Below are positions 1 to 8,017 of a DNA stretch of 38,694 nt, piece by piece. The stretch is from positions 1-38,694 of the forward strand of contig NZ_JAGGPN010000046.1 in NCBI RefSeq assembly GCF_018613795.1, read 5' to 3'. Below the pieces are notes generated by a model. The model had not been told where the DNA came from. It searched no databases and saw nothing but the letters and a program-made list of their open reading frames with translations. This DNA comes from Arthrobacter sp. ISL-65. GTDB lineage: Bacteria > Actinomycetota > Actinomycetes > Actinomycetales > Micrococcaceae. Numbering within the stretch: position 1 is the first letter of the stretch; each line of letters opens with the position of its first letter. Position numbers and translations under genes: made by a program.

Positions 1-1071
1 GGCGGGGAGCTGGCGGGCTTCGACGCGCTCCAGCAGGGCAGCGGCTTCGGGGTTGGCGGACTGCCAGGCGGAGAAGGACTCTTCCCATTCCTTGCGGGCG
101 TGGGCACCGCGGTCGACGACGGCGCGGGCGTGGGCCAGCACGTCCTCGTCCACCTCGAAGGACTTCTCGGGGTCGAAGCCGAGGACGTTCTTCAGTGCTG
201 CCACTTCTTCCGAACCCAGGGCGGAGCCGTGGATCTTGCCGGTGTTCTGCTTCTTCGGTGCCGGGTAGCCGATGATGGTGCGCAGCGAGATGATGGACGG
301 CTTGGAGGTTTCCGCCTTGGCGGCCACCAGTGCCGAGTGCAGCTCCTGGATGTCTTCCTTGTAGTCGCCGGTCTTGGTCCAGTCCACGCGCTGGGTGTGC
401 CAGCCGTAGGCCTCGTAGCGCTTCAGGACGTCTTCGGTGAAGGCGATGTCGGTGTCGTCCTCGATGGAGATGTGGTTCTCGTCGTAGATGACAACAAGGT
501 TGCCGAGCTCCTGGTGGCCGGCGAGGGAGGAAGCCTCAGAGGTAACACCTTCCTGGAGGTCGCCGTCGGAAGCGATGACCCAGATGGTGTGGTCGAACGG
601 GCTGGTGCCGGGGGCGGCGTCGGCGTCGAACAGGCCGCGCTGGCGGCGCTGGGAGTACGCAAAGCCCACCGAGGAGGCCAGGCCCTGGCCCAGCGGACCG
701 GTAGTGATCTCAACACCGGCGGTGTGCTTGTATTCCGGGTGGCCCGGGGTCAGCGAGCCCCACGTGCGGAGCGCTTCCAGGTCCTTCAGTTCCAGGCCGT
801 AGCCGGAGAGGAACAGCTGGATGTACAGCGTCAGGGACGTGTGGCCGGGGGAGAGGACAAAACGGTCGCGGCCGATCCAGTCCGGGTTCTTGGGGTCGTG
901 CCGCATCATCTTCTGGAAGAGAAGGTAAGCGGCCGGAGCCAGGCTCATAGCCGTGCCGGGGTGGCCGTTGCCCACCTTCTCCACGGCGTCGGCGGCCAGG
1001 ACACGCACAGTGTCAACGGCACGCTGGTCGAGGTCGGTCCAAGTCAGTTCTTGCTCTTTCAAATGTGCCAC
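1..1071 (-). CDS. tkt: Transketolase, N-terminal half (cut by window edge)
   Basis: Transketolase is the cytosolic thiamine-diphosphate enzyme of the non-oxidative pentose phosphate pathway that transfers two-carbon units between sugar phosphates. The first 357 residues are present of about 700 usual; the gene runs off the left end. Visible are the N-terminal NGHPGTAMSLAP segment (residues 35-46), the GPLGQGLASSVG segment (125-136) and the TPP-binding SDGDLQEG motif (168-175). I chose the GTG at 1071 because AGAGGGG lies nine bases upstream; a TTG three codons further in is the alternative. It diverges from ctaB, an arrangement also found in mycobacteria. Identification is secure; only the start is uncertain. 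Confidence 0.96.
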   Translation of the reverse strand, partial: MAHLKEQELTWTDLDQRAVDTVRVLAADAVEKVGNGHPGTAMSLAPAAYLLFQKMMRHDPKNPDWIGRDRFVLSPGHTSLTLYIQLFLSGYGLELKDLEALRTWGSLTPGHPEYKHTAGVEITTGPLGQGLASSVGFAYSQRRQRGLFDADAAPGTSPFDHTIWVIASDGDLQEGVTSEASSLAGHQELGNLVVIYDENHISIEDDTDIAFTEDVLKRYEAYGWHTQRVDWTKTGDYKEDIQELHSALVAAKAETSKPSIISLRTIIGYPAPKKQNTGKIHGSALGSEEVAALKNVLGFDPEKSFEVDEDVLAHARAVVDRGAHARKEWEESFSAWQSANPEAAALLERVEARQLPA

Positions 1072-1579
1072 GAAACCGGGCCCCTCTCTGTGTTAACGGC
1101 AAGCGGTAATGACACACAGCGGCAGGGCACAATTGGTGCCCGCTGCATTTGTGTCTACCAGCCGTTCACCATTGAAACGTTGATCTTCATTCAGTCGCCG
1201 GACGGCATGGAATGCGGTTTCTTGCCCGTCTCCCAGTGTGCGCTGATCTGCAGACAGCTTAGCTCTATTCCACACTTCGGGCGGCCAAAATCTCACCAGT
1301 TGGACGCAATTTCTCCTTTGTGAATCACTCGTGCGGTGAGGCTGCGTTAATGTGATTGAAGCAAGCACGAACGAATCATTTTCAGTGATTTGCCGTCACA
1401 CACCGATGCCAGCAATCCATGCGGGACCGCGGTATGATATCGGGAGGCCACCGGCGGGCAGGGCGGGTTCTAGTGCCCACATGACAGCCCCGCCAGCCGC
1501 CGATGAAGGATCGGTCCGGACCGCGCGTCCGGGCGCACTGATCAGATAAACAGCCAGACAGAAACAGAGTGACTGCCAC
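1072..1579. promoter_or_regulatory. Intergenic region between tkt and ctaB, promoters of both expected
   Basis: This 508-nt stretch between divergent tkt and ctaB has no convincing gene; the open frames lack family resemblance. It must hold both promoters. A TATGAT at 1432-1437 is a possible -10 for ctaB, but no good -35 sits at the right distance. GACGGCA at 1201-1207 can pair with TGCCCGTC at 1223-1230 with one bulge, a possible hairpin in the tkt leader. No riboswitch family was recognised. Confidence 0.4.
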
Positions 1580-2527
1580 GTGAGCACAACAGATACGCCG
1601 CTGACCTCTTCCCGGGTCCACGGAAGAGCCGGACTAGCCCGCAAGGCGAAGGCGTACCTTGCACTCACCAAGCCCAGGGTCATTGAACTCCTGCTGGTCA
1701 GCACCCTGCCCACCATGATCTACGCACAGCGCGGCTTCCCGTCACTCGGCCTCATCATGGCCACCCTCGTAGGCGGCGCGTTCGCGGCCGGCAGCGCCGG
1801 TGCCTTTAACTGCTACATTGACCGCGACATCGACAAGCTGATGCACCGCACGGAAAAGCGCCCCCTGGTCACCGGCGAGGTCACGCCGCGCGAGGCCCTG
1901 ATCTTTGCGTGGCTGCTGGGCGCCGCTGCCATCGCCATCCTCTGGTTCGGTGCGAACCCGCTCTCCGCCTGGCTCGGACTCGGCGCCATCGTCTTCTACG
2001 TCGTCATTTACACGATGATCCTCAAGCGCCGCACGGCCCAGAACATCGTCTGGGGCGGCGCCGCGGGCTGTTTCCCCGTGCTGATCGCCTGGGCCGCCGT
2101 GACCAACACGGTCGAGTGGCCGGCCATCGTCCTGTTCATGGTGATCTTCCTCTGGACCCCGCCGCACTACTGGCCGCTGTCCATGCGCTACGGCGAGGAC
2201 TACCGCAACGCCAACGTGCCGATGCTCGGTGCCATCGCCGGCGCCAAGGTCGTGTCCGTCCAGGTGGTCCTGTACGCCTGGGCCATGGTCGCGTGCTCGC
2301 TGCTCATGATCCCGGCCGGCAACGCTGGCTGGGTTTACACCGCCGTTGCCGCGCTGGCCGGTGCCTGGTTCCTGTACGAGTCCCACGCCCTCTACAACCG
2401 GGCGCAGGGCGGGGACCTCTCCGACCAGGGCGCCATGAAGGTCTTCCACGGCTCCATCAGCTACCTGACTCTGCTCTTCATCGCGCTGGCCGTCGACCCG
2501 TTCGTCGGCTCCCCGATCATGGGGTAA
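1580..2527 (+). CDS. ctaB: Protoheme IX farnesyltransferase (heme O synthase)
   Basis: This integral membrane UbiA-family prenyltransferase joins farnesyl diphosphate to heme B to give heme O, the first step toward heme A for cytochrome aa3 oxidase. The 315 residues match the family length. The prenyl-diphosphate site is clear: ALTKPRVIELLL at residues 28-39 and N77-x3-D81-x3-D85 (NCYIDRDID). A second polar loop reads YGEDYRNANVPM. Multiple hydrophobic helices follow. The start is GTG at 1580; an ATG-free N-terminus and a weak ribosome site leave a little doubt. The next step enzyme, ctaA, lies convergent at 2892-3836, so both heme A genes are here but on opposite strands. Confidence 0.96.
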   Translation: MSTTDTPLTSSRVHGRAGLARKAKAYLALTKPRVIELLLVSTLPTMIYAQRGFPSLGLIMATLVGGAFAAGSAGAFNCYIDRDIDKLMHRTEKRPLVTGEVTPREALIFAWLLGAAAIAILWFGANPLSAWLGLGAIVFYVVIYTMILKRRTAQNIVWGGAAGCFPVLIAWAAVTNTVEWPAIVLFMVIFLWTPPHYWPLSMRYGEDYRNANVPMLGAIAGAKVVSVQVVLYAWAMVACSLLMIPAGNAGWVYTAVAALAGAWFLYESHALYNRAQGGDLSDQGAMKVFHGSISYLTLLFIALAVDPFVGSPIMG

Positions 2528-2557
2528 CCCTCCAGCCAGCCCCACAGCGAGCCCAGA

Positions 2558-2665
2558 ACGCTTCCTCAGGTCCTGTGGGTTTCGACGGGACGCTTCCTCC
2601 CGTCCTGCAGGTTTCGACGGGACGCTTCCTCACGTCCTGCAGGTTCTCCCCGAACGCTTCCTCAG
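2558..2665 (+). repeat. Left 32-nt tandem repeat array downstream of ctaB
   Basis: The core ACGCTTCCTC begins at 2558, 2590, 2622 and 2654, so the period is exactly 32 nt. Three units are full and the fourth is partial. Between cores the sequence is partly conserved (GTCCTGCAGGTTTCGACGGG in the best copies). The core appears reverse-complemented, with the same 32-nt period, in the array at 2769-2880. The arrays are noncoding and lie between two convergent genes. The function is unknown. Confidence 0.9.
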
Positions 2666-2684
2666 ATAGAGGCTGCGCTGAAGT

Positions 2685-2720
2685 AGTAATGCTCCCTCAC
2701 ACATGTGAGGGAGCATTACT
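2685..2720. terminator. 36-nt near-perfect palindrome, likely bidirectional terminator
   Basis: Positions 2685-2700 are the exact reverse complement of 2705-2720, with four bases (ACAT) between. This gives a 16-bp stem, 17 bp if the A/T of the loop pairs. It sits between the stops of convergent ctaB and ctaA, where a shared terminator is expected. No long U-run follows on either strand, so a protein-binding role is not excluded. It lies exactly between the two repeat arrays. Confidence 0.75.
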
Positions 2721-2768
2721 TGTCTGACCCGAAGCGGCGAGGCGCAAGCGCCGAATCAATTGGCGGCA

Positions 2769-2880
2769 GGATCTGCGGGAGCGTCGGGGACGAAGCGACG
2801 GGATCTGAGGAAGCGTCCGGGACGAAGCGACGGGATCTGAGGAGGCTTTGGGGACGAAGCGACGGGATCTGAGGAAGCGT
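2769..2880 (-). repeat. Right 32-nt tandem repeat array, inverted relative to the left array
   Basis: Repeat units end at 2784, 2816, 2848 and 2880, again an exact 32-nt period. The shared core GGGACGAAGCGACGGGATCT is almost invariant in the last three units and ends in TGAGGAAGCGT, the reverse complement of the ACGCTTCCTC core of the left array. The third unit is diverged (GAGGCTTT). The array ends about 10 nt from the stop codon of ctaA. Confidence 0.9.
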
Positions 2881-2891
2881 CGGGGGAAAAG

Positions 2892-3836
2892 CTACCTGAC
2901 GGGGCTGGAGCGGGCGATGTCGGCGGCGTTGGTTGCGGCGCTCATCAGTAGGGCCGCACCCAGCATGTGCGCGCCGACGAGGAGCGCGGGAATGCCGTTG
3001 TAGTACTGCGTAAAGCCGATGACGGCCTGGAGCACGGTGACGCCGAGGAGCATCAGCACTGCCGAGCGGAACGTCCCCGCAATGCCGCGGCGCCACACGA
3101 AATACACGGCGAGCAGCGTGCCGGCGGTGACCAGGTAGGCGGGCACGGCATGGATGTGCGAGAAGAGATCCCAGTCAAGGTTGTTGCGGGGCGCGTCGGC
3201 GTCACCTGCGTGCGGTCCGGCGCCGGTCACCACCACGCCCAGCATGACGGCGATGGCGGAGAAGAGCGCGACGGCGGTCATCACCGGCCGCAGGACGCCC
3301 GGCAGGGCTGCGAGCGGATACGTCCGGAATCCGCCCGTCCTGCCGTAGGCACGGTTGACCAGCAGCGTTGCGAAAACCACCAGGGCCATGGACACCAGGA
3401 AATGCAGGCCAACCACCCAGGGGTTCAGCTGGGTCAACACGGTGATGCCGCCGATGATGGCCTGCGCCGGAATGCTCGCCAGCAGGCCCAGGGCCAGCAG
3501 GAACAGGTCCTTGCGCTCCTTGCGCAGGTTCCACAAGTAGACGAGCATGAGCGCCGCGACGGCGGCCAGTGCAAACGTCAGGAGCCGGTTCCCGAACTCG
3601 ATGAAGCCGTGGATGCCCATCTCGGGGGTATTCACCAAGGAATTGTTCGTGCACCTGGGCCAGGTGGGGCAGCCAAGGCCCGAGGCGGTCAGCCGGACAG
3701 CGCCGCCGGTGACCACTAGGACCGTCTGTCCGATCAGGGACAGCACGGCGAGGCGGCGGACGGTCGAATCGACGGTTACCGGAAGCTTGGATGCCAGGCG
3801 GCCGACGAACTGGGGGAGGCGCGAAGCCGTGCTCAC
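2892..3836 (-). CDS. ctaA: Heme A synthase (COX15/CtaA family)
   Basis: CtaA is the membrane heme-containing oxygenase that converts heme O to heme A. The 314-residue protein shows eight hydrophobic segments in two similar halves. Heme-ligand histidines stand in the expected helices: H76 (IHGFIEFGNR), H145 (GLHFLVS), the HIHAVPAY segment and GAHMLGA near the C-terminus. The extracytoplasmic Cys pair C56/C62 (GLGCPTWPRC) is present. The start is GTG at 3836, only 6 nt after the stop of the ABC permease, so it is the last gene of an ABC ATPase-permease-ctaA operon and probably translationally coupled. Confidence 0.94.
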   Translation of the reverse strand: MSTASRLPQFVGRLASKLPVTVDSTVRRLAVLSLIGQTVLVVTGGAVRLTASGLGCPTWPRCTNNSLVNTPEMGIHGFIEFGNRLLTFALAAVAALMLVYLWNLRKERKDLFLLALGLLASIPAQAIIGGITVLTQLNPWVVGLHFLVSMALVVFATLLVNRAYGRTGGFRTYPLAALPGVLRPVMTAVALFSAIAVMLGVVVTGAGPHAGDADAPRNNLDWDLFSHIHAVPAYLVTAGTLLAVYFVWRRGIAGTFRSAVLMLLGVTVLQAVIGFTQYYNGIPALLVGAHMLGAALLMSAATNAADIARSSPVR

Positions 3837-3842
3837 TTTTTC

Positions 3843-4601
3843 TCAATTCCATTTGAACCAGCGGATGGCTGCTGCGCCGGCGAGAACCGTCCACATCAGC
3901 AGGACAAGGACGGCATTGCCGTTGACGGCGCCGTGCAGGAATGCGTCCCGCAGCCCTTCGCCGAGGGATCCGGACGGCAGCAGGTGAACGGTGTTCTGGG
4001 CGAGTTCCGGCAGCCGCTGCATGGGGATGACGATGCCGCCCAGGGCGCCCAGCAGTATCCACAGCAGGTTCGTGATGGCAAGCGTGGCTTCGGGCCGGAC
4101 AGTGCCCGCCACCAGCAGCCCCAGTGCGGTGAACGCGGCCGCGCCCAGCACCAGCAGGCAAAGCCCGGGCAGCACGCCCAGCGGATCGGGACGCCATCCG
4201 AGCGGGAAGGCGACGGCGGCGACGATGACCACCTGGATCACCAGGACGGCCAGGACCGCGAGGATCTTCCCGGCGATGAGGCCGGTACGTCCCAGCGGCG
4301 TAGTGGACAGGAACCGCAGCACGCCGTACCGGCGGTCGAAGCCGGTGGCGATGCCCTGCCCGGTGAAGGCGGTGGACATGGCGCAGAGCGCGAGGATGCC
4401 GGGGACGGCAACGTTGACCCGGCTGCCCCCGATGCCGTCGAGCAACGGGGTGACCGTCAGTCCGATCAGGGCCAGGAGGGGCAGGACCACCGCGAGGATC
4501 AGCTGCTCGCCGTTCCTGAGCATGGTCGCGGCCTCATATTTACCCTGCAGCAGGATCCGGCGGAGCAGGGGAGCGGGAGCGCTGCCCGTGGCTGTCGTCA
4601 T
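3843..4601 (-). CDS. ABC-2 type transporter permease
   Basis: A 252-residue membrane protein with six hydrophobic segments, matching ABC-2 permeases of the drug/antibiotic export type. The GFDRRYGVLRFLSTTPLGR stretch between helices is typical of the coupling region. The ATG start overlaps the stop of the ATPase gene by 4 nt (4598-4601), and ctaA starts 6 nt after its own stop, so the three are one transcription unit. The substrate is not evident. The same ABC pair next to ctaA and sufR is conserved in mycobacteria, which suggests a housekeeping link to heme or Fe-S biology rather than drug export; that link is inference. Confidence 0.88.
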   Translation of the reverse strand: MTTATGSAPAPLLRRILLQGKYEAATMLRNGEQLILAVVLPLLALIGLTVTPLLDGIGGSRVNVAVPGILALCAMSTAFTGQGIATGFDRRYGVLRFLSTTPLGRTGLIAGKILAVLAVLVIQVVIVAAVAFPLGWRPDPLGVLPGLCLLVLGAAAFTALGLLVAGTVRPEATLAITNLLWILLGALGGIVIPMQRLPELAQNTVHLLPSGSLGEGLRDAFLHGAVNGNAVLVLLMWTVLAGAAAIRWFKWN

Positions 4602-5566
4602 CGGATTTCCCTTCCGGAAATGTCAAGGAATACGTCTTCGAGGCTCCGGGCCTCCATGCTCAGCGAGCCCGGCATGATGCCGTGGTGGGCCCACCAGGCC
4701 GTCAGCGCAGCGAGGTCCTCAGGGGTCAGTGCCCCGGTGGCCGCGTAGCTGCCAGAGCGCGTCTCGCGGATCTCTACCTCGGCAGCCAGGACGCCGGTGA
4801 AGTCTAGCCCTGGCAGTGCCTCGAAGCGCAGCGTCCGGACGTGGTCCTTGTGGGGCGCCTCTGGCATGTTGTGCTGCAGCAGCTGGGCAACGGTGCCCTC
4901 CGCAACATTCCTGCCGGCGTCGATGATGTACACATAGTCGGCCAGCCGCTGGGCGTCATCCATGAGATGGGTGGTGAGGATGATCCCCATCCCGCTGTCC
5001 CGGAGTTCAGAGATCAGTTCGAAGACCAGCTGGCGGGACTGCGGGTCAAGGCCGGCGCTCGGTTCGTCCAGGAACAGGACCTCCGGGTTGCCGATCAGGG
5101 CGGCGGCGAGGGCCAGCCGCTGCTTCTGCCCGCCGGACAGCCGGCGGACGTTGGTCCTGCTGAAGCTGTCGATGCCCAGCCGCTGCACCAGCTCATCCAG
5201 CGGCCTGGGATTGCGGTACATGCCGGCAATGTGCCGGAGCAGGGGAATGGGACGGGCCGACGGCGGGAGGCCGCCGTCCTGGAGCATGACGCCGACGCGG
5301 GCGCGCAGTTCCGCTCCGGCAGTGCCGGGATCGGCGCCGAGCAGCGTAATGGTTCCGCCCGTGCGCTTTTGGAGCCCCTGGGCGCATTCGATGGTGGTAG
5401 TCTTGCCGGCACCGTTCGCTCCGAGCAGTGCCGTGACCTCGCCGCGGCCAGCGACGAGTGAGACGTCGCTCACTACCCTGAGCATCTTGCCATCGAGGGT
5501 GGGGAGCGGACCGACGTCCTTGATGAGGCCGTCGATGGTCAAGACGGGGGATTTGGGGGATCGCAC
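4598..5566 (-). CDS. ABC transporter ATP-binding protein
   Basis: This is the cytosolic nucleotide-binding subunit paired with the following permease. The 322 residues contain Walker A GANGAGKTT (49-57), the Q-loop MLQDGG (94-99), signature LSGGQKQR (143-150), Walker B VLFLDEP (163-169) and the switch His in TTH (H200). About 90 C-terminal residues form an accessory domain as in DrrA/CcmA-type ATPases. The start is GTG at 5566; no earlier in-frame start has a ribosome site. It heads the operon with the permease and ctaA, and diverges from sufR across a 142-nt region. Confidence 0.93.
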   Translation of the reverse strand: MRSPKSPVLTIDGLIKDVGPLPTLDGKMLRVVSDVSLVAGRGEVTALLGANGAGKTTTIECAQGLQKRTGGTITLLGADPGTAGAELRARVGVMLQDGGLPPSARPIPLLRHIAGMYRNPRPLDELVQRLGIDSFSRTNVRRLSGGQKQRLALAAALIGNPEVLFLDEPSAGLDPQSRQLVFELISELRDSGMGIILTTHLMDDAQRLADYVYIIDAGRNVAEGTVAQLLQHNMPEAPHKDHVRTLRFEALPGLDFTGVLAAEVEIRETRSGSYAATGALTPEDLAALTAWWAHHGIMPGSLSMEARSLEDVFLDISGREIR

Positions 5567-5708
5567 CCCAGCATTCTACGTGAAGTAGTACTGTCACTGG
5601 TGAGCCTGCGTAGTGCCGTCGAACTGGCGCAGCCCAGCCCGGGCACAGGTCAGCCTTGCCTTACTGGAAGGTCGCAACAAATTACGACATGATTGTGTTG
5701 TGTATTCC
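5567..5708. promoter_or_regulatory. Divergent promoter region, ABC operon / suf operon
   Basis: This spacer must carry promoters for the ABC-ctaA operon and for sufRBDC. Just upstream of sufR, CAACA near 5673 and TGTTG near 5698 form an imperfect dyad, and ACAAATTACG / CATGATTGTG arms overlap it. SufR is known to repress its own operon through such dyads in other bacteria, so this is the most likely operator, but it is not a close match to a published consensus I can recall. Confidence 0.35.
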
Positions 5709-6554
5709 ATGACCAGCACCACCTCCGCGCCATTGGCCGGGCAGGGCGCGCCCTCAGCTGCGCTGCGCGGTGGAAAACGTGCTGCCCTGGCCTCCGTGCC
5801 CGCCGCAGCCGACGCCGACGAGCGCACGCGTGACCGCGTCCTCAGCGCCGTCCTGGAACACGGACCTGTCAGCGCCGCCGAACTGGGCGACCTGCTCGGC
5901 TTCACCCCGGCCGCCGTCCGCCGCCACCTGGACCACCTGTCCCGCGCCGGCGTGATCGAGGTCAAGCGCGTGGCCCGCGCAGGCGCCGGCGCCGGCCGCC
6001 CCGCCCGCCGCTACGTCCTCAGCTCCCAGGGCCAGTCCTCACTGGGTGACGACTATCTGAACATTGCCAGCCTGGCGCTCAAGCAGCTCGGCGCGGTGGC
6101 GGGGGATGAAGCCGTCCGCCAGTTCGCCGTCGAGCGTTTCGCGGAGATGGAGCGCCGCTACGCCCCCGAGGTGGAAGCGGCCGGAACGGACATCACCGCC
6201 CGTGCGCAGGCCCTGTCCGCCGCCCTGTCCCGGGACGGCTTCGTCGCCTCCACGGCCTCCATTGAAGCCAAGGCGCCGCTGCCGGCTGCACTGTCCAGCG
6301 TCCAGCTGTGCCAGGGCCACTGCCCCATCCAGCAGCTGGCCACCCAGTTTCCCGTGTTCTGCGACGCCGAGACGGAAATGTTTTCGCGCCTCGTCGGTGT
6401 CGATGTCCGCAGGCTTTCCACGCTCGCTCGCGGGGGACACGTCTGCACCACCCACATACCCACAGGCCGTCCGGCCGCGACGGTGGCGGAAACCACCCGA
6501 GCCGTTACGGACAACCTGGACGAAGTATCCAACCATCTGCAAGAAAGGCCGTGA
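5709..6554 (+). CDS. sufR: SufR-type Fe-S cluster-sensing transcriptional repressor
   Basis: SufR is a winged-helix repressor that holds an Fe-S cluster and represses the suf operon when cluster supply is adequate. From the ATG at 5709 it has 281 residues. Residues about 40-90 form the helix-turn-helix (ELGDLLGFTPAAVRRHL). Cysteines C201, C205 and C218 (CQGHC...FC) plus C246 (HVCTTH) match the C-terminal cluster-ligand pattern of the family. A GTG at 5700 is an alternative start; a longer frame from 5613 lacks a ribosome site and family resemblance. The stop overlaps the sufB ATG by one base (TGATG), so it is the first gene of the operon. Confidence 0.93.
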   Translation: MTSTTSAPLAGQGAPSAALRGGKRAALASVPAAADADERTRDRVLSAVLEHGPVSAAELGDLLGFTPAAVRRHLDHLSRAGVIEVKRVARAGAGAGRPARRYVLSSQGQSSLGDDYLNIASLALKQLGAVAGDEAVRQFAVERFAEMERRYAPEVEAAGTDITARAQALSAALSRDGFVASTASIEAKAPLPAALSSVQLCQGHCPIQQLATQFPVFCDAETEMFSRLVGVDVRRLSTLARGGHVCTTHIPTGRPAATVAETTRAVTDNLDEVSNHLQERP

Positions 6555-8017
6555 TGACGGACCAACTATCAGAGAAGACGGTTGCTGAGACTGCTGCGAT
6601 TTCGGAGATTCTCGAAAAGAATCCCGAGCTCCACGGAATCGGTACCTATGAGTACGGCTGGGCCGACAAGAACGATGTCGGCGCTAACGCCCGCCGCGGC
6701 CTCAACGAGGACGTGGTCCGCGACATCTCGGCCAAGAAGAGCGAGCCGGAATGGATGCTGGACCTCCGCCTCAAGGGCCTGAAGTACTTCGACCGCAAGC
6801 CCATGCCCACCTGGGGTGCAGACCTCTCCGGCATCGACTTCGACAACATCAAGTACTTCGTGCGCTCCACTGAAAAGCAGGCGGCAACCTGGGAGGACCT
6901 GCCCGAGGACATCCGCAACACGTACGAGAAGCTCGGCATCCCGGAAGCTGAGCGCAGCCGCCTGGTCTCCGGTGTGGCCGCCCAGTACGAGTCCGAGGTT
7001 GTCTACCACCAGATCCGCGAGGACCTTGAGGCCCAGGGCGTCATCTTCCTGGACACGGACACCGCGCTGCGCGAGCACCCGGAGATCTTCCAGGAGTACT
7101 TCGGCACCATCATCCCGGTGGGCGACAACAAGTTCGCCTCGCTGAACACGGCCGTATGGTCCGGCGGCTCCTTCGTGTACGTGCCCAAGGGCGTGCACGT
7201 CGACATTCCGCTGCAGGCCTACTTCCGTATCAACACGGAAAACATGGGCCAGTTCGAGCGCACGCTGATCATCGCCGACGAGGACTCCTACGTCCACTAC
7301 ATCGAGGGCTGCACCGCGCCGATCTACACCTCGGACTCGCTGCACTCGGCCGTCGTCGAGATCGTGGTCAAGAAGGGCGCCCGCGTCCGGTACACCACCA
7401 TCCAGAACTGGTCCAACAACGTGTACAACCTCGTGACCAAGCGCGCCATCTGCGAAGAGGGCGGCACCATGGAGTGGATCGATGGCAACATCGGCTCCAA
7501 GGTCACCATGAAGTACCCGGCTGTTTACCTCACGGGCCAGTACGCCAAGGGCGAGACCCTCTCCATCGCGTTCGCGGGCGAGGGCCAGCACCAGGACACC
7601 GGCTCCAAGATGGTGCACATCGCGCCGAACACCAAGAGCTCCATCATCTCCAAGTCCGTTGCCCGCGGCGGCGGACGCGCGGCCTACCGCGGCCTGGTCC
7701 AGATCCGCGAAGGCGCCAAGCACTCGGCCAACACCGTGCGCTGCGACGCCCTGTTGGTGGACACCATCAGCCGATCGGACACCTACCCGTACATCGACAT
7801 CCGCGAGGATGACGTCCAGCTGGGGCACGAGGCAACCGTCTCGCGCGTTTCCGAAGAGCAGCTCTTCTACCTCATGTCCCGCGGCATGCGCGAAGACGAA
7901 GCCATGGCCATGATCGTGCGCGGCTTCATCGAGCCGATCGCCCGTGAGCTGCCGATGGAATACGCCCTCGAGCTGAACCGCCTCATTGAACTCCAGATGG
8001 AAGGATCCGTCGGTTAA
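6554..8017 (+). CDS. sufB: Fe-S cluster assembly scaffold SufB
   Basis: SufB is the core scaffold of the cytosolic SufBC2D complex on which Fe-S clusters are built. The 487 residues match the intein-free family length, and the sequence is continuous throughout. The C-terminal beta-helix includes C397 in NTVRCDALLVD, the position of the essential cysteine of E. coli SufB. The ATG overlaps the sufR stop by one base and has AAGAAAGG as ribosome site. The stop overlaps the sufD ATG (TAATG). Mycobacterial SufB often carries an intein; none is present here. Confidence 0.97.
   Translation: MTDQLSEKTVAETAAISEILEKNPELHGIGTYEYGWADKNDVGANARRGLNEDVVRDISAKKSEPEWMLDLRLKGLKYFDRKPMPTWGADLSGIDFDNIKYFVRSTEKQAATWEDLPEDIRNTYEKLGIPEAERSRLVSGVAAQYESEVVYHQIREDLEAQGVIFLDTDTALREHPEIFQEYFGTIIPVGDNKFASLNTAVWSGGSFVYVPKGVHVDIPLQAYFRINTENMGQFERTLIIADEDSYVHYIEGCTAPIYTSDSLHSAVVEIVVKKGARVRYTTIQNWSNNVYNLVTKRAICEEGGTMEWIDGNIGSKVTMKYPAVYLTGQYAKGETLSIAFAGEGQHQDTGSKMVHIAPNTKSSIISKSVARGGGRAAYRGLVQIREGAKHSANTVRCDALLVDTISRSDTYPYIDIREDDVQLGHEATVSRVSEEQLFYLMSRGMREDEAMAMIVRGFIEPIARELPMEYALELNRLIELQMEGSVG

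Noticed and set aside
100..1323. Long plus-strand open frame across tkt
   Set aside because: It is the antisense shadow of transketolase; its sequence is low-complexity Gly/Val-rich, and the minus strand gives a perfect family match.
1742..2545. Minus-strand frame across ctaB
   Set aside because: Shadow of ctaB; Asp/Gly/His-rich with no membrane helices or family features.
2528..2891. CRISPR array
   Set aside because: The regular 32-nt period resembles one, but cores are only 10-20 nt, fillers are themselves similar, the arrays are inverted, and there are no cas genes.
6569..7828. Minus-strand frame of 419 codons across sufB
   Set aside because: Shadow of sufB; typical antisense composition in high-GC DNA.
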